Source of the DNA: Pantoea sp. 1.19
Lineage (GTDB): Bacteria; Pseudomonadota; Gammaproteobacteria; Enterobacterales; Enterobacteriaceae
Length of the DNA stretch: 64,000 bases
NCBI RefSeq assembly: GCF_001922585.1
Contig: NZ_MRBS01000003.1
Span: 298,231-362,230 of the forward strand
Reading direction: 5' to 3'
The notes beneath the pieces are model-generated. The model was not told the origin of the DNA. It ran no database searches and saw only the letters and a program-made list of their open reading frames with translations. Of this stretch, positions 47,925 to 58,175 are shown one piece after another. The first letter of the stretch is position 1. Each line of letters opens with the position of its first letter. The translations under genes were made by a program, and so were the position numbers.

Positions 47925-49487
47925 ATGCTTAACGCCAAACCTACACTGAAAGTGATTACCGGCTCGGCGCCGTATCGCGAAGATCCTGCGGCCGTCTTCC
48001 ACCAGCTGTGCGGCGCCCGGCCTGCAACGCTGCTGCTGGAATCGGCGGATATCGACAGCAAGCGCAATCTGCAAAGTTTGCTGATTGTTGACAGTGCGCT
48101 ACGCATTACCGCTATGGGTGACACCGTCACCATTCAATCCCTGTCGGAAAACGGCCGCGCCCTGCTACCGCTGCTCGACGCGGCGCTGCCGGCGACGGTG
48201 AGTAATCGCCCGCGTCCGGACGGCCGGGAACTGCTCTTCCCCGCGCCGGCCGGGGAACAGGATGAAGACAGTCGCCTGTGCGCGCTGTCGGTATTTGATG
48301 CTTTGCGCCTGATCCCGCAGCTGGTCAACAGTCCGGCGGAAGAGCGGGAGGCGATGCTGCTGGGCGGGCTGTTTGCCTACGACCTGGTGGCGGGATTCGA
48401 ATCGCTGCCGCCCCTGCGTGAGGACCAGGCCTGTCCCGATTACTGCTTTTACCTGGCGGAAACGCTGCTGGTCATCGATCACCAGCAGCGCAGCGCCCGC
48501 CTGCAGGCCAGCCTGTTCACGCCCTCCACGCAGGAGTTTCAGCGGCTGCAAAGCCGCATTGCCCAGCTGCATGAACAGATGCTCCAGCCGGCGCTGCCGC
48601 TGCCGGTGCGCACGGTGCCGGAAATGAGCCTCAGCGCTAACCAGAGCGATGAGGCTTACTGCGAGGTCGTACGTCAGATGCAGAGGGCGATTCGTCAGGG
48701 TGATATTTTCCAGGTGGTGCCTTCGCGCCGTTTTTCTTTGCCCTGCCCGTCACCGCTGGCCGCTTACGAACAGCTGAAGCGTAGCAATCCAAGTCCCTAC
48801 ATGTTTTTCATGCAGGATCAGGCCTTTGCGCTGTTTGGCGCCTCCCCGGAAAGCGCGCTGAAATATGACGCCCGCAGCCGCCAGATTGAAATCTACCCAA
48901 TTGCCGGCACGCGCCCGCGCGGACGCCGCCCGGACGGCACGCTGGATGCCGATCTTGACAGCCGCATCGAGCTCGAAATGCGTACCGACCATAAAGAGCT
49001 GGCCGAACACCTGATGTTGGTCGACCTGGCACGCAACGATTTGGCACGCATTTGCGCGCCGGGCAGCCGCTACGTCGCGGACCTGACCAAAGTGGATCGC
49101 TACTCCTTTGTGATGCACCTGGTCTCTCGCGTAGTGGGTACCCTGCGCCACGATTTGGACGTGCTGCACGCCTATCGCGCCTGCATGAACATGGGCACCC
49201 TCAGCGGCGCGCCAAAAGTGCGCGCGATGCAGCTGATTGCTGCCGCCGAGGGCAGCCGCCGCGGCAGCTACGGCGGCGCCGTCGGCTACTTTACCGCCAG
49301 CGGCGATCTTGATACCTGTATCGTTATCCGTTCCGCCTGGGTCGAGGACGGCATCGCCACCGTTCAGGCGGGGGCCGGCGTGGTGCTCGATTCCGATCCG
49401 CAGGCGGAAGCGGATGAAAGCCGCAATAAAGCGCGCGCGGTCCTGCGCGCCATCGCCACCGCGCACCACTGCAAGGAGATTTTTTGA
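47925..49487 (+). CDS. trpE: Anthranilate synthase component I
   Basis: Synthesises anthranilate from chorismate with ammonia supplied by TrpG. 520 residues, the E. coli length. The [11 protein letters not shown] element near residue 38 belongs to the Trp feedback site. The catalytic chorismate-binding domain has [15 protein letters not shown], the [20 protein letters not shown] block and the C-terminal [16 protein letters not shown]. The last base of its TGA is the first base of the trpG ATG. Confidence 0.98.
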   Translation: MLNAKPTLKVITGSAPYREDPAAVFHQLCGARPATLLLESADIDSKRNLQSLLIVDSALRITAMGDTVTIQSLSENGRALLPLLDAALPATVSNRPRPDGRELLFPAPAGEQDEDSRLCALSVFDALRLIPQLVNSPAEEREAMLLGGLFAYDLVAGFESLPPLREDQACPDYCFYLAETLLVIDHQQRSARLQASLFTPSTQEFQRLQSRIAQLHEQMLQPALPLPVRTVPEMSLSANQSDEAYCEVVRQMQRAIRQGDIFQVVPSRRFSLPCPSPLAAYEQLKRSNPSPYMFFMQDQAFALFGASPESALKYDARSRQIEIYPIAGTRPRGRRPDGTLDADLDSRIELEMRTDHKELAEHLMLVDLARNDLARICAPGSRYVADLTKVDRYSFVMHLVSRVVGTLRHDLDVLHAYRACMNMGTLSGAPKVRAMQLIAAAEGSRRGSYGGAVGYFTASGDLDTCIVIRSAWVEDGIATVQAGAGVVLDSDPQAEADESRNKARAVLRAIATAHHCKEIF

Positions 49488-50083
49488 TGGCCGATATTCT
49501 GCTACTTGATAACGTCGACTCCTTTACTTACAACCTGGTCGACCAGCTGCGCGCCTTTGGCCACCGCGTGCTGATCTACCGCAATACCGTGCCGGCCGAC
49601 CGCCTGATTGCGCAACTGAAAACGCTGGAGAATCCGGTGCTGATGCTCTCACCGGGTCCGGGCGCACCGGCCGATGCCGGCTGCATGCCCGAGCTACTGG
49701 CGCGCCTGCGCGGCACGCTGCCCATCATTGGCATTTGCCTCGGACATCAGGCGATCATTGAAGCCTGGGGCGGCCACGTCGGACAGGCTGGCGAGATCCT
49801 GCACGGCAAAGCGTCAGCGATTCGCCACGACGGTGAGGCGATGTTCGCCGGCCTGCCAAATCCGCTGCCGGTGGCACGCTACCACTCGCTGGTAGGCAGC
49901 CAGATCCCGCCTGAACTGACGGTGAACGCCTCCGTCAACGGCATGGTAATGGCGGTACGCAGCGACGCCGAGCGCGTCTGCGGCCTGCAGTTTCACCCCG
50001 AATCGATTTTAACCACCCAGGGTGCCCGTTTACTGGAGCAGACGCTGGCCTGGGCGCTGGCGTCACGGAAAGGAGAAGCCTAA
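49487..50083 (+). CDS. trpG: Anthranilate synthase component II (glutamine amidotransferase)
   Basis: Provides ammonia from glutamine to TrpE. 198 residues from the ATG at 49487. Class I amidotransferase triad: Cys84 in GICLGHQA, and His and Glu in LQFHPESIL. It is a separate gene, not fused to trpD as in E. coli and Salmonella. It overlaps trpE and trpD by 1 nt each, so the three are translationally coupled. Confidence 0.97.
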   Translation: MADILLLDNVDSFTYNLVDQLRAFGHRVLIYRNTVPADRLIAQLKTLENPVLMLSPGPGAPADAGCMPELLARLRGTLPIIGICLGHQAIIEAWGGHVGQAGEILHGKASAIRHDGEAMFAGLPNPLPVARYHSLVGSQIPPELTVNASVNGMVMAVRSDAERVCGLQFHPESILTTQGARLLEQTLAWALASRKGEA

Positions 50084-51081
50084 TGCACGCCATACTCGAA
50101 AAGTTGTATCAGGCAGAGATCCTGACCCGCGCAGAGAGCGAAAGCCTGTTCGCGGCGATTATTACCGGTCAGCTGGAGCCGACCCAGCTGGCGGGCGCGC
50201 TGATTGCCATGAAGGTGCGCGGCGAACGGCCGGAAGAGATTGCCGGCGCTGCCAGCGCGCTGCTGGCCGACGCCACCCCTTTTCCACGTCCCGATTACCC
50301 GTTTGCCGATATCGTCGGCACCGGCGGGGACGGAAGTAATAGCATCAATATCTCCACCGCCAGCGCTTTTGTTGCCGCCACCTGCGGCCTGAAAGTGGCC
50401 AAACACGGCAACCGCAGCGTCTCCAGCAAGTCCGGCTCCTCCGATTTACTGGCCGCTTTTGGCATCCGTCTTGACCTGCCAGCAGCGCAGGCGCGTCAGG
50501 CGCTGGACGATCTGAACGTCTGCTTCCTGTTTGCTCCGCAGTATCACAGCGGGTTTCGCCATGCCATGCCGGTCCGCCAGCAGTTGAAAACCCGCACGCT
50601 GTTTAACGTACTGGGCCCGCTTATCAATCCGGCACGCCCGCCGCTGGCGGTGATTGGCGTTTACAGTCCGGAGCTGGTGAAACCGGTGGCCGAAACCCTG
50701 CGCGTGCTCGGCTATCAGCGCGCCGCGGTGGTGCACGGTGGTGGGATGGATGAAGTGGCGATCCACGCCCCGACGCAGGTGGCTGAGCTGCGCGACGGCG
50801 AGGTCACCTGCTATACCCTGACCCCGGAAGACTTTGGCTTCGGGTATCACCCGCAGTCGGCGCTGGCAGGCGGAACGCCGGAAGAAAACCGTGACATTCT
50901 GACCCGTTTACTTCAGGGTAATGGCGAGCAGGCGCACGAAGAAGCCGTGGCGGTCAACGTTGCGCTGCTGCTGAAAATTTTTGGTCAGGAAGATTTGCGT
51001 GACAACGCGCAGCGGGCCATGGCCGCGATTCGCAGCGGCCAGGCTTTCGAGCGCGTCATTGCGCTGGCAGCAAGAGGGTAA
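50083..51081 (+). CDS. trpD: Anthranilate phosphoribosyltransferase
   Basis: Transfers phosphoribosyl from PRPP to anthranilate. 332 residues, a stand-alone TrpD. The PRPP-binding motif is [17 protein letters not shown], followed by [17 protein letters not shown] and the anthranilate-site [19 protein letters not shown]. It begins at the last base of the trpG stop codon. Confidence 0.98.
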   Translation: MHAILEKLYQAEILTRAESESLFAAIITGQLEPTQLAGALIAMKVRGERPEEIAGAASALLADATPFPRPDYPFADIVGTGGDGSNSINISTASAFVAATCGLKVAKHGNRSVSSKSGSSDLLAAFGIRLDLPAAQARQALDDLNVCFLFAPQYHSGFRHAMPVRQQLKTRTLFNVLGPLINPARPPLAVIGVYSPELVKPVAETLRVLGYQRAAVVHGGGMDEVAIHAPTQVAELRDGEVTCYTLTPEDFGFGYHPQSALAGGTPEENRDILTRLLQGNGEQAHEEAVAVNVALLLKIFGQEDLRDNAQRAMAAIRSGQAFERVIALAARG

Positions 51082-51083
51082 TC

Positions 51084-52448
51084 ATGCAGCAGGAAACCGT
51101 ACTGAACAAGATTGTGCAGGATAAAGTGCTCTGGGTGGAGGCGCGTAAGGCGCAGCAGCCGCTGGCGCGCTTTCAGAACGCACTGACTCCGGCAACGCGT
51201 AGCTTTTATCATGCGCTTAGCGGCACCCGCACCGTGTTTATTCTCGAGTGCAAAAAGGCCTCACCTTCAAAGGGCGTCATTCGCGACGCGTTCGATCCCG
51301 CCGCGCTGGCCGGCGTTTACCGCCATTATGCGTCGGCTGTCTCCGTGCTGACCGACGAAAAATATTTCCAGGGCAGCTTCGACTACCTGCCACTGGTGAG
51401 CGCCGCGGTTAGCCAGCCGGTACTGTGCAAAGATTTTATTATCGATCCCTATCAAATCTATCTGGCCCGCCATTACCAGGCGGATGCGGTGCTGCTGATG
51501 CTCTCCGTGCTGGATGATGAACAGTACAGCCAGCTGCGCGAGGTGGCGCACAGCCTGAACATGGGCGTACTGACCGAGGTCAGCAATGAAGACGAGCTGA
51601 CGCGCGCCATCGCGCTGGACGCCCGGGTGGTGGGTATCAACAACCGCGATCTGCGCGATCTGTCGATTGACCTCAACCGGACCCGCCAGCTGGCTCCGCG
51701 CCTTGGTCCGGGCGTCACGGTGATCAGCGAGTCCGGCATTAACGACTACGGCCAGATCCGTGCGCTGAGCAAATTTGCCAACGGCTTTTTGATTGGCTCG
51801 GCGCTGATGGCGGAGGCGGATCTCGACGCGGCGGTGCGCCGCGTGCTGCTCGGCGACAACAAAGTTTGCGGCCTGACGCGACCGCAGGACGCCGCGGTCG
51901 CTCACGCGGCCGGCGCGCTGTACGGCGGGCTTATCTTTGCGTCCGGTTCGCCGCGCGAGATTGATGCCGCCACCGCGCAGTGCATCATCGCCGCCGCGCC
52001 GCTGAAGTATGTCGGCGTTTTTCGCAATAACGATCGCGCCGACGTCGTGGCGAAAGCCCACGCGCTGCAGCTGGCCGCCGTGCAGCTGCACGGCCATGAA
52101 GATCAGGCCTTCGTCGATGCACTGCGCGATGCGCTGCCGCCCACCACGCAAATCTGGAAAGCATTCAGCATTGGCGACAGCCTGCCGGCGCGAGACTGGC
52201 GCCACGTCGATCGCTATCTGTTTGATCACGGCAGCGGCGGCAGCGGTCAGCGTTTCGACTGGTCGCTGCTGCAGGGACAAACGCTGGACAACGTGATGCT
52301 GGCCGGCGGCCTGAGCGCCGACAACTGCGTAGAAGCCGCGCAGCTGGGCTGCGCCGGGCTGGATTTTAACTCCGGTGTGGAAAGCGCCCCCGGCATTAAA
52401 GATGCCGATAAAGTCGCCGCCGTGCTGCGCACGCTGCGCGCTTACTGA
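51084..52448 (+). CDS. trpC: Bifunctional indole-3-glycerol phosphate synthase / phosphoribosylanthranilate isomerase
   Basis: Fused TrpC-TrpF enzyme of 454 residues, as in E. coli. The N-terminal IGPS barrel (about 1-255) has ECKKASPSKGVIRDAFDP, VLCKDFIIDPYQIYLARHY and GINNRDLRDLSIDLNRT. The C-terminal PRAI barrel starts at about KVCGLTRPQDA, with catalytic Cys in KVCGLTR, and ends LAGGLSADNCVEAAQLG. It follows trpD by 2 nt. A perfect hairpin lies in the 53-nt gap to trpB. Confidence 0.98.
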   Translation: MQQETVLNKIVQDKVLWVEARKAQQPLARFQNALTPATRSFYHALSGTRTVFILECKKASPSKGVIRDAFDPAALAGVYRHYASAVSVLTDEKYFQGSFDYLPLVSAAVSQPVLCKDFIIDPYQIYLARHYQADAVLLMLSVLDDEQYSQLREVAHSLNMGVLTEVSNEDELTRAIALDARVVGINNRDLRDLSIDLNRTRQLAPRLGPGVTVISESGINDYGQIRALSKFANGFLIGSALMAEADLDAAVRRVLLGDNKVCGLTRPQDAAVAHAAGALYGGLIFASGSPREIDAATAQCIIAAAPLKYVGVFRNNDRADVVAKAHALQLAAVQLHGHEDQAFVDALRDALPPTTQIWKAFSIGDSLPARDWRHVDRYLFDHGSGGSGQRFDWSLLQGQTLDNVMLAGGLSADNCVEAAQLGCAGLDFNSGVESAPGIKDADKVAAVLRTLRAY

Positions 52449-52456
52449 GCCCCTCA

Positions 52457-52480
52457 GGCGGCGGAGCCCGCTCCGCCGCC
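52457..52480 (+). repeat. Perfect hairpin in the trpC-trpB gap
   Basis: GGCGGCGGAG (52457-52466), loop CCCG, CTCCGCCGCC (52471-52480). It has no T-run. It lies 8 nt after the trpC stop and 21 nt before the trpB start. It could protect mRNA ends, promote processing or tune trpB translation. Confidence 0.7.
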
Positions 52481-52501
52481 GTCTGACGAGAAGAGATGAC
52501 G

Positions 52502-53692
52502 ATGACCTTACTCAACCCCTACTTTGGTGAATTTGGCGGCATGTACGTGCCGCAAATCCTGATGCCGGCGCTGCGTCAGCTGGAAGAGGCGTTTGTTAGC
52601 GCCCAGCGCGATCCCGACTTCCAGGCGCAGTTTACCGACCTGCTGAAAAACTATGCCGGTCGCCCCACCGCCCTGACCCGCTGTGAAAACCTCACTCGCG
52701 GTACGCAGACCCGACTCTATCTGAAGCGGGAAGATCTGCTGCACGGTGGCGCGCACAAAACCAACCAGGTGCTGGGCCAGGCGCTGCTGGCCAAACGCAT
52801 GGGCAAAACCGAAATCATCGCGGAAACCGGTGCCGGTCAGCACGGCGTCGCCTCCGCGCTGGCCTGTGCGCTGCTGGGGCTAAAGTGCCGCATCTATATG
52901 GGCGCGAAAGATATTGAACGCCAGTCACCCAACGTCTTCCGTATGCGACTGATGGGTGCCGAGGTTATCCCGGTTCACAGCGGCTCCGCGACGCTAAAAG
53001 ATGCCTGCAACGAGGCGCTGCGCGACTGGTCTGGCAGCTACGAGACCGCCCACTACATGCTGGGTACCGCCGCCGGCCCGCATCCGTTCCCCACCATCGT
53101 CCGCGAATTTCAGCGGATGATCGGCGAAGAGACGCGCGAACAGATTCTGGCCCGCGAAGGGCGCCTGCCGGACGCGGTCATTGCCTGCGTCGGCGGCGGC
53201 TCCAATGCCATCGGCATGTTTGCCGACTTTATCGACGAACCCGCCGTGGGCCTGATCGGCGTCGAACCCGCCGGTCACGGCATTGAGAGCGGCGAGCACG
53301 GCGCGCCGCTGAAGCACGGTCGGGTGGGGATCTACTTTGGCATGAAAGCGCCGATGATGCAGACCGCCGATGGCCAAATTGAGGAGTCCTATTCGATTTC
53401 CGCCGGGCTGGACTTCCCTTCTGTCGGACCGCAGCACGCGCACCTGAACAGCAGCGGCCGCGCAGAGTATGTCTCGGTTACCGATGATGAAGCGCTGGAG
53501 GCATTTCAGACGCTCTGCCGCAGCGAGGGCATCATTCCGGCCCTGGAGTCCTCCCACGCGCTGGCGCACGCGCTGCGCATGATGCGTGAACATCCGGACA
53601 AACCGCAGCTGCTGGTGGTGAATCTCTCCGGGCGCGGAGATAAAGACATCTTTACCGTGCACGACATTTTGACCGCCAAAGGGGATATCTGA
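52502..53692 (+). CDS. trpB: Tryptophan synthase beta subunit
   Basis: PLP enzyme that joins indole and serine. The second ATG (52502) is preferred since AGAAGAG is 6 nt upstream; it gives 396 residues, against 397 in E. coli. An ATG at 52496 is the alternative. The PLP lysine is in HGGAHKTNQ (Lys86 here), the phosphate loop is [10 protein letters not shown], and [10 protein letters not shown] holds the catalytic Glu. The last base of its TGA is the first of the trpA ATG. Confidence 0.98.
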   Translation: MTLLNPYFGEFGGMYVPQILMPALRQLEEAFVSAQRDPDFQAQFTDLLKNYAGRPTALTRCENLTRGTQTRLYLKREDLLHGGAHKTNQVLGQALLAKRMGKTEIIAETGAGQHGVASALACALLGLKCRIYMGAKDIERQSPNVFRMRLMGAEVIPVHSGSATLKDACNEALRDWSGSYETAHYMLGTAAGPHPFPTIVREFQRMIGEETREQILAREGRLPDAVIACVGGGSNAIGMFADFIDEPAVGLIGVEPAGHGIESGEHGAPLKHGRVGIYFGMKAPMMQTADGQIEESYSISAGLDFPSVGPQHAHLNSSGRAEYVSVTDDEALEAFQTLCRSEGIIPALESSHALAHALRMMREHPDKPQLLVVNLSGRGDKDIFTVHDILTAKGDI

Positions 53693-54501
53693 TGGAACGC
53701 TACGAAAAATTGTTTGCCGCGCTGCGGGCGAAAAATGAGGGGGCGTTCGTCCCGTTTGTAACCCTGGGCGATCCCAATCCGGCACTGTCACTGCAGATCG
53801 TCGATGCGCTGGTGGCCGGCGGAGCCGACGCGCTGGAGCTGGGGATCCCGTTCTCCGATCCGCTGGCCGACGGGCCAACGATCCAGAACGCCACCCTGCG
53901 CGCCTTTGCCGCCGGCGTGACGCCGTCACAGTGTTTCGAGATGCTGGCGACAATCCGCCAGCGCTATCCCGATTTGCCCATCGGCCTGCTGATGTATGCC
54001 AATCTGGTCTTTTCTAACGGCATCGATGCCTTTTACGCACGCTGCGCCGACGTCGGCGTGGATTCCGTGTTGGTGGCCGACGTGCCCGTTGAGGAGTCAG
54101 CGCCGTTTCGTCAGGCGGCAATGCGTCATCAGATCGCCCCTATTTTTATCTGTCCACCCAACGCTGACGACGATCTGCTGCGCCAGATTGCCTCGTACGG
54201 TCGCGGCTATACCTACCTGCTATCGCGCGCCGGCGTGACCGGGGCGGAAACCCGTGCGCAGTTACCGCTGGGTCATCTGATTACCAGGCTGGCTGAATAC
54301 CACGCCGCCCCGCCGCTGCAGGGCTTTGGTATTTCCGACGCCGGTCAGGTGCGTGAGGCGCTCAGGGCCGGTGCCGCCGGGGCCATTTCCGGCTCGGCAA
54401 TCGTCAAACTGATTGAGCAGCACCAGCAGCAACCGGCAACCCTGCTGCGCGAACTGCAGGCTTTTGCCGCGACGCTGAAGGCCGGTACGCGTGCGGCGTA
54501 A
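53692..54501 (+). CDS. trpA: Tryptophan synthase alpha subunit
   Basis: Cleaves indole-3-glycerol phosphate to indole and glyceraldehyde 3-phosphate and channels indole to TrpB. 269 residues (E. coli 268). Catalytic Glu is in [19 protein letters not shown] and Asp in the same loop. The phosphate-binding end is [10 protein letters not shown] and [13 protein letters not shown]. Last gene of the trp operon. Confidence 0.98.
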   Translation: MERYEKLFAALRAKNEGAFVPFVTLGDPNPALSLQIVDALVAGGADALELGIPFSDPLADGPTIQNATLRAFAAGVTPSQCFEMLATIRQRYPDLPIGLLMYANLVFSNGIDAFYARCADVGVDSVLVADVPVEESAPFRQAAMRHQIAPIFICPPNADDDLLRQIASYGRGYTYLLSRAGVTGAETRAQLPLGHLITRLAEYHAAPPLQGFGISDAGQVREALRAGAAGAISGSAIVKLIEQHQQQPATLLRELQAFAATLKAGTRAA

Positions 54502-54521
54502 ACGCGGTTAACACGCTCTTT

Positions 54522-54544
54522 CGGCGGGTTTTTTTATCCCGCCG
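54522..54544 (+). terminator. Possible trp operon terminator
   Basis: CGGCGGG (54522-54528), a loop of seven Ts plus AT, and CCCGCCG (54538-54544). The T-run lies in the loop, so termination may depend on pairing of upstream CG-rich sequence with CGGCGGGT; the structure is less clear than the other terminators here. Confidence 0.5.
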
Positions 54545-54623
54545 GTTTGCTATTCCGCCGCGCCTCGCCCACACTCTTGGTGTGCCGCTTTCTGGCACTG
54601 GTTTAATGACAGGGAGATAACCC

Positions 54624-54938
54624 ATGAAGTTGTTCAAACTCGTATCTGGTGTCATCACTGCCGCCGTGGTGGCGTTGACTCTGGCCGCTTGCGCGCCCAC
54701 GCCAACGCAGGAAGGCACCGGTGGCTATATTGACGACACCGTTGTGACTACTAAAGTCAAAACCAAACTGTTAGGTGACGAAGCATTAAAATCGCGAGAA
54801 ATTAATGTGGAAACCTTTAAAGGAAAAGTGCAGCTGAGCGGGTTTGTCTCTTCACCGCAAATGGCCAGCCGCGCGGTAGAACTGACCCGTACGGTCCCGG
54901 GCGTGAAGTCAGTGATTAACAATATGCAGGTGAAATAA
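54624..54938 (+). CDS. BON-domain lipoprotein
   Basis: 104 residues. Signal peptide with lipobox LAAC (lipidated Cys23), then one BON domain (about 36-104: IDDTVVTTKVKTKLLGDEAL, INVETFKGKVQLSGFVSS, VPGVKSVINNM), as in OsmY and DolP, which bind membranes or phospholipids. AGGGAGATAACCC precedes the ATG. It lies between trpA and ompW and is not part of the E. coli interval as I know it. Exact role unknown; a periplasmic envelope-stress role is an inference from the family. Confidence 0.88.
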   Translation: MKLFKLVSGVITAAVVALTLAACAPTPTQEGTGGYIDDTVVTTKVKTKLLGDEALKSREINVETFKGKVQLSGFVSSPQMASRAVELTRTVPGVKSVINNMQVK

Positions 54939-54952
54939 GCTTCATCCGCATT

Positions 54953-54981
54953 AAAAAAGGCGCCTGCGGCGCCTTTTTTTT
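54953..54981. terminator. Bidirectional terminator between the BON gene and ompW
   Basis: A run of six As, GGCGCC, loop TGC, GGCGCC and a run of eight Ts. Symmetric, and placed between the convergent stops, so it serves both genes. Confidence 0.92.
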
Positions 54982-54990
54982 GGTGTTGAC

Positions 54991-55617
54991 TCAGAACGTA
55001 TAACCGACCCCAAAGAAGAAGACCCAGGGATTAATGTCGGTTTTGACCGTGTGTGACTCACCGGCGGCCTTAAACTTGACGTCGGTCGACATATCCATGT
55101 ACCACACCGAGGCGTTAATCAGCCACTGGGGATCGATCTGGTAGTCCAGCCCGACGACGCCCGCCACGCCCCAGGAGTCCTTCAGGTGCAGGTCACTCAG
55201 CCCGGCGTCGCGGCCAGTTTGATTAAAACGCTCCTGAAAAAACGTGGTGTAGTTGACGCCGGCGCCCAGGTAGGGACTGAATTTACCCAGGTCGAAATAC
55301 CACTCCGCCACCAGCGTCGGCGGCAGATGTTTTACCGTCGCCAGGGTGCCGGTTGGGCCGGTGCCCACCCGGTGGCGAAACGGCGTGGCGCCAAGCAGTT
55401 CAATACCGACATTATCCGTGGCCATCCAGGTAAACGTTAGCCCCAGCTGGGTGTTATTGGAGATATTAAATTCACCCAGTCCCAGCACATCCTGTGAACT
55501 TTCGGCCGGACGTGCCGTTGCGCTACCGGCACGCACGAAAAAGTCCCCTGCCTGATGCGCTGCTGCCACGCAGGGAGATAACGCTACCGCCAGCATTGCC
55601 GCCTGATGCCACTTCAT
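54991..55617 (-). CDS. ompW: Outer membrane protein W
   Basis: Eight-stranded outer membrane beta-barrel that forms a narrow hydrophobic channel. The ATG at 55615-55617 (AGGAGAGG upstream) gives 208 residues (E. coli 212), with a signal peptide ending VAAA before HQAGDFFVRAGSATARP. Conserved blocks include LGLTFTWMATDNVGIELLGA, LPPTLVAEWYFD, SPYLGAGVNYTTFF and the C-terminal aromatic end FFFGVGYTF. A perfect FNR box 136 nt upstream fits the known FNR control of ompW. Confidence 0.96.
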   Translation of the reverse strand: MKWHQAAMLAVALSPCVAAAHQAGDFFVRAGSATARPAESSQDVLGLGEFNISNNTQLGLTFTWMATDNVGIELLGATPFRHRVGTGPTGTLATVKHLPPTLVAEWYFDLGKFSPYLGAGVNYTTFFQERFNQTGRDAGLSDLHLKDSWGVAGVVGLDYQIDPQWLINASVWYMDMSTDVKFKAAGESHTVKTDINPWVFFFGVGYTF

Positions 55618-55752
55618 AACCCTCTCCTTTTCCAAGAAAATGTCGGTACCCACACGGTTATTATGTCTTTACTTTTGCTGACACTCTTTTACACCTTTAC
55701 GCAGGCAAAATCATGCCGTTATGTGGATTTAAAACAGTTAAAAAACAGTGTG

Positions 55753-55766
55753 TTGATTTGGATCAA
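55753..55766. promoter_or_regulatory. FNR box upstream of ompW
   Basis: TTGAT-TTGG-ATCAA is a perfect match to the FNR consensus TTGAT-N4-ATCAA. It lies between the divergent ompW and YkgJ-like genes, 136 nt from the ompW ATG and 115 nt from the other. E. coli ompW is FNR-regulated. Confidence 0.85.
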
Positions 55767-55881
55767 TTTTATCTTTACCCGCCGCGGGAAAAATCCCGTT
55801 GCCGGCGTCTGTAAAGCCGGCTATTTTGCTGTTCTTCCACGGTGATTTTGATTCGAAGCCTCAGGAGGGGTGGGCGATCAG

Positions 55882-56301
55882 ATGAGCAATAACGTTAATC
55901 CTTGTGTCTCCTGCGGCGCCTGCTGCGCCGCTTATCGCGTCTCTTTTTACTGGGCGGAAGCCAGCGATGGCGGCGGCGGGGTGCCGGTGACGCTGACCGA
56001 ACCGCTGGGCTTGATGATGCGCAACATGCGCGGCACCAATGACCGCGCGCCGCGCTGCGTTGCGCTGGCCGGGGAAATTGGGCAGTGCGTGTCCTGTAAA
56101 ATCTATGCCGATCGCCCCTCACCGTGCCGGGAGTTTTCCCTGTCGGGTGACAACGGCGTGGTTAACGATCGCTGCGATCGCGCCCGCGCCCGTCACGGCC
56201 TGCCGCCTCTGGACGCGTGGCGCTTTTCCACACCAGATGAAAGTTATGTAAGTCAGGGTGCCAGTCCGGTGCCAGACCATGTACAATCGGCGGGCCTATA
56301 A
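55882..56301 (+). CDS. YkgJ-family cysteine-cluster protein
   Basis: 139 residues from the ATG at 55882 (CAGGAGGGG upstream). The N-terminal [20 protein letters not shown] and the downstream [17 protein letters not shown] and RPSPCREF cysteines define the CxxCGxCC zinc/iron-chelating (YkgJ/UPF0153) family, thought to bind a metal or Fe-S cluster. Closely similar to E. coli YkgJ, which lies elsewhere in that genome. It shares its upstream region with ompW and could be oxygen-regulated through the same FNR box. It runs 25 nt ahead of yciC in the same direction. Confidence 0.87.
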   Translation: MSNNVNPCVSCGACCAAYRVSFYWAEASDGGGGVPVTLTEPLGLMMRNMRGTNDRAPRCVALAGEIGQCVSCKIYADRPSPCREFSLSGDNGVVNDRCDRARARHGLPPLDAWRFSTPDESYVSQGASPVPDHVQSAGL

Positions 56302-56326
56302 ATCTGCACGCTCAGGGAGTCAGTAC

Positions 56327-57070
56327 ATGTCTATCACGGCGAGTTCGCTTTACCGTGACACGGGGAATTTCTTTCGCCATCAGTTTGTTACCATCTTGCT
56401 GATGGCGCTGTTAACCGCTTTCATTTCCGTCATTATTGGCCATGCGCTCACGCCCTCCGCCGAGCAGCTCGCGGTACTCGCCATGCCGGGCGATGCCGGA
56501 TCGGGGCGCACCAGCCTGATAGCCCTTCTGCAAAGCCTGACGCCGGAGCAGCAGCAGGTGCTGCTGAAGGCTTCAGCGGCCGGTACGTTTGCCTCGCTGG
56601 TCGGTAATACGCTGCTGCTGGGCGGAATGCTGATGCTGATTCCACAGGTGTCAGCGGGTCAGCGGGTCAGCGCGCTGCGCGCCATTGGCGCCTCGGCGCC
56701 GGTGCTGCCCAAAATGCTGCTGCTGGTGTTTCTGATCACGCTGCTGGTGCAGCTGGGTACCATGGTGATGGTGATTCCGGGAATTTTTCTCGCGGTCTTG
56801 CTGGCGCTGGCCCCGATGCTGATGCAGGCCGATAACCTCGGCGTGGTCGCCGCCCTGCGCGCCAGTTGGCGTTTGGCGTGGCGCAATCTGCGCCTGGTGG
56901 CGCCGGCGGTATTGCTGTGGATCATTGCCAAGCTGGTACTGATCGTGGTGGCCAGCGGCGCGCTGGCGCTCCCGCCCACCGTCGCAGCAGTACTGCTTAC
57001 GGCGCTCGGCAATCTGATTTCCGCGGTGCTGATCATCTATCTGTCACGCCTGACGATGCTGCTACGCTAA
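56327..57070 (+). CDS. yciC: YciC, UPF0259 inner membrane protein
   Basis: Conserved polytopic membrane protein of unknown function. The ATG at 56327 gives 247 residues, exactly the E. coli length, beginning [20 protein letters not shown]; the 23 codons open upstream overlap the preceding gene. Six hydrophobic segments are seen. The conserved block is [20 protein letters not shown]. It is followed by yciB after 57 nt, as in E. coli. Confidence 0.95.
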   Translation: MSITASSLYRDTGNFFRHQFVTILLMALLTAFISVIIGHALTPSAEQLAVLAMPGDAGSGRTSLIALLQSLTPEQQQVLLKASAAGTFASLVGNTLLLGGMLMLIPQVSAGQRVSALRAIGASAPVLPKMLLLVFLITLLVQLGTMVMVIPGIFLAVLLALAPMLMQADNLGVVAALRASWRLAWRNLRLVAPAVLLWIIAKLVLIVVASGALALPPTVAAVLLTALGNLISAVLIIYLSRLTMLLR

Positions 57071-57127
57071 GCGCATTACCCTGTTTTTCCCGGCTGGCTT
57101 CAGGCCAGCCCCTGACCGGACAACGCT

Positions 57128-57664
57128 ATGAAGCAACTGCTCGATTTTCTCCCGCTGGTGGTCTTTTTCGTCTTCTACAAGCTTTACGATATTTACGTCG
57201 CCTCCGGCGCGCTGGTAGTGGCGACCGGACTGGCGCTGGTGATCAGCTGGTTCCTGTTCCGCAAGCTGGAAAAAATGACCCTGTTTACCTTCGCGCTGGT
57301 GGCGGTATTCGGTACGCTCACGCTGGTTTTCCATAATGACGAATTCATTAAATGGAAAGTGACCATTATTTATGCGCTGTTTGCCATCGCCCTGCTGGTC
57401 AGCCAGTTCCTGATGGGCAAACCGCTGATTCAGACGATGCTGGGCAAAGAGCTCCAGCTGCCGCCCCACGCGTGGCGGCGCCTGAACCTGGCCTGGGCGC
57501 TGTTTTTTCTCGTTTGTGGCCTGGCGAATATCTATGTCGCCTTCTGGCTGCCGCAGGCGACGTGGGTGAACTTTAAGGTGTTTGGCCTCACCGGCCTGAC
57601 GCTGTTGTTTACTCTGCTTAGCGGCGTCTATATTTATCGCCTGATGCCGCAGGAACAGAAGTAG
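57128..57664 (+). CDS. yciB: YciB (IspZ), inner membrane septation protein
   Basis: Five-span inner membrane protein of 178 residues (E. coli 179), implicated in envelope integrity and septation, with synthetic links to DcrB and the elongasome. The N-terminus [20 protein letters not shown] and the block [20 protein letters not shown] are characteristic, and it ends [11 protein letters not shown]. Second gene of yciC-yciB-yciA. Confidence 0.96.
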   Translation: MKQLLDFLPLVVFFVFYKLYDIYVASGALVVATGLALVISWFLFRKLEKMTLFTFALVAVFGTLTLVFHNDEFIKWKVTIIYALFAIALLVSQFLMGKPLIQTMLGKELQLPPHAWRRLNLAWALFFLVCGLANIYVAFWLPQATWVNFKVFGLTGLTLLFTLLSGVYIYRLMPQEQK

Positions 57665-57724
57665 CGCCACCGCCGCACAGCGGTCGGTTTTCCGGGCCTG
57701 ACGGCCCACCCAACAAGAAGCATA

Positions 57725-58147
57725 ATGATGAACGACAACATAAAGCAGCCGCAGGGTGACGTTGTGCTGCGCACGCTGGCGATGCCGGCCGATACCAATG
57801 CTAATGGCGATATCTTCGGCGGCTGGCTGATGTCCCAGATGGACATCGGCGGCGCGATCCTCGCCAAGGAGCTGGCCGGCGGCCGCGTAGTGACCGTGCG
57901 GGTAGACGGTATGACCTTTTTAAAACCGGTCGCGGTCGGCGACGTGGTGTGCTGCTATGCCCGCTGTATTCGCACCGGCAACAGCTCGATGACCATCAAA
58001 GTGGAAGTCTGGATTAAGAAAGTGGCGTCGGAGCCAATCGGCCAACGCTACCTGACGACCGAGGCGGAGTTCGTTTACGTCGCCGTGGACGCCGAGGGAC
58101 GCCCCCGCGCCCTCCCCGCCGGCTGCGGTAACCAGCAGTTCGACTAA
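57725..58147 (+). CDS. yciA: YciA acyl-CoA thioesterase
   Basis: Hot-dog-fold thioesterase that hydrolyses a broad range of acyl-CoAs. 140 residues if the first of two tandem ATGs is used; the second (57728) is better spaced from AGAAG and would give 139. E. coli YciA has 132. The core LAMPADTNANGDIFGGWLMS, QMDIGGAILAKE and the catalytic Asp region in NANGDIFGG are conserved, and the tail GCGNQQFD is longer than in E. coli. Confidence 0.96.
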   Translation: MMNDNIKQPQGDVVLRTLAMPADTNANGDIFGGWLMSQMDIGGAILAKELAGGRVVTVRVDGMTFLKPVAVGDVVCCYARCIRTGNSSMTIKVEVWIKKVASEPIGQRYLTTEAEFVYVAVDAEGRPRALPAGCGNQQFD

Positions 58148-58175
58148 CCGGCGCAGGCGTGATCGCCACGCTTTA

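Noticed and set aside
46129-54501. trpG-trpD fusion broken by a mutation
   Set aside because: trpG has its own stop overlapping the trpD start by one base and both proteins are full length, so separate genes are the natural state here.
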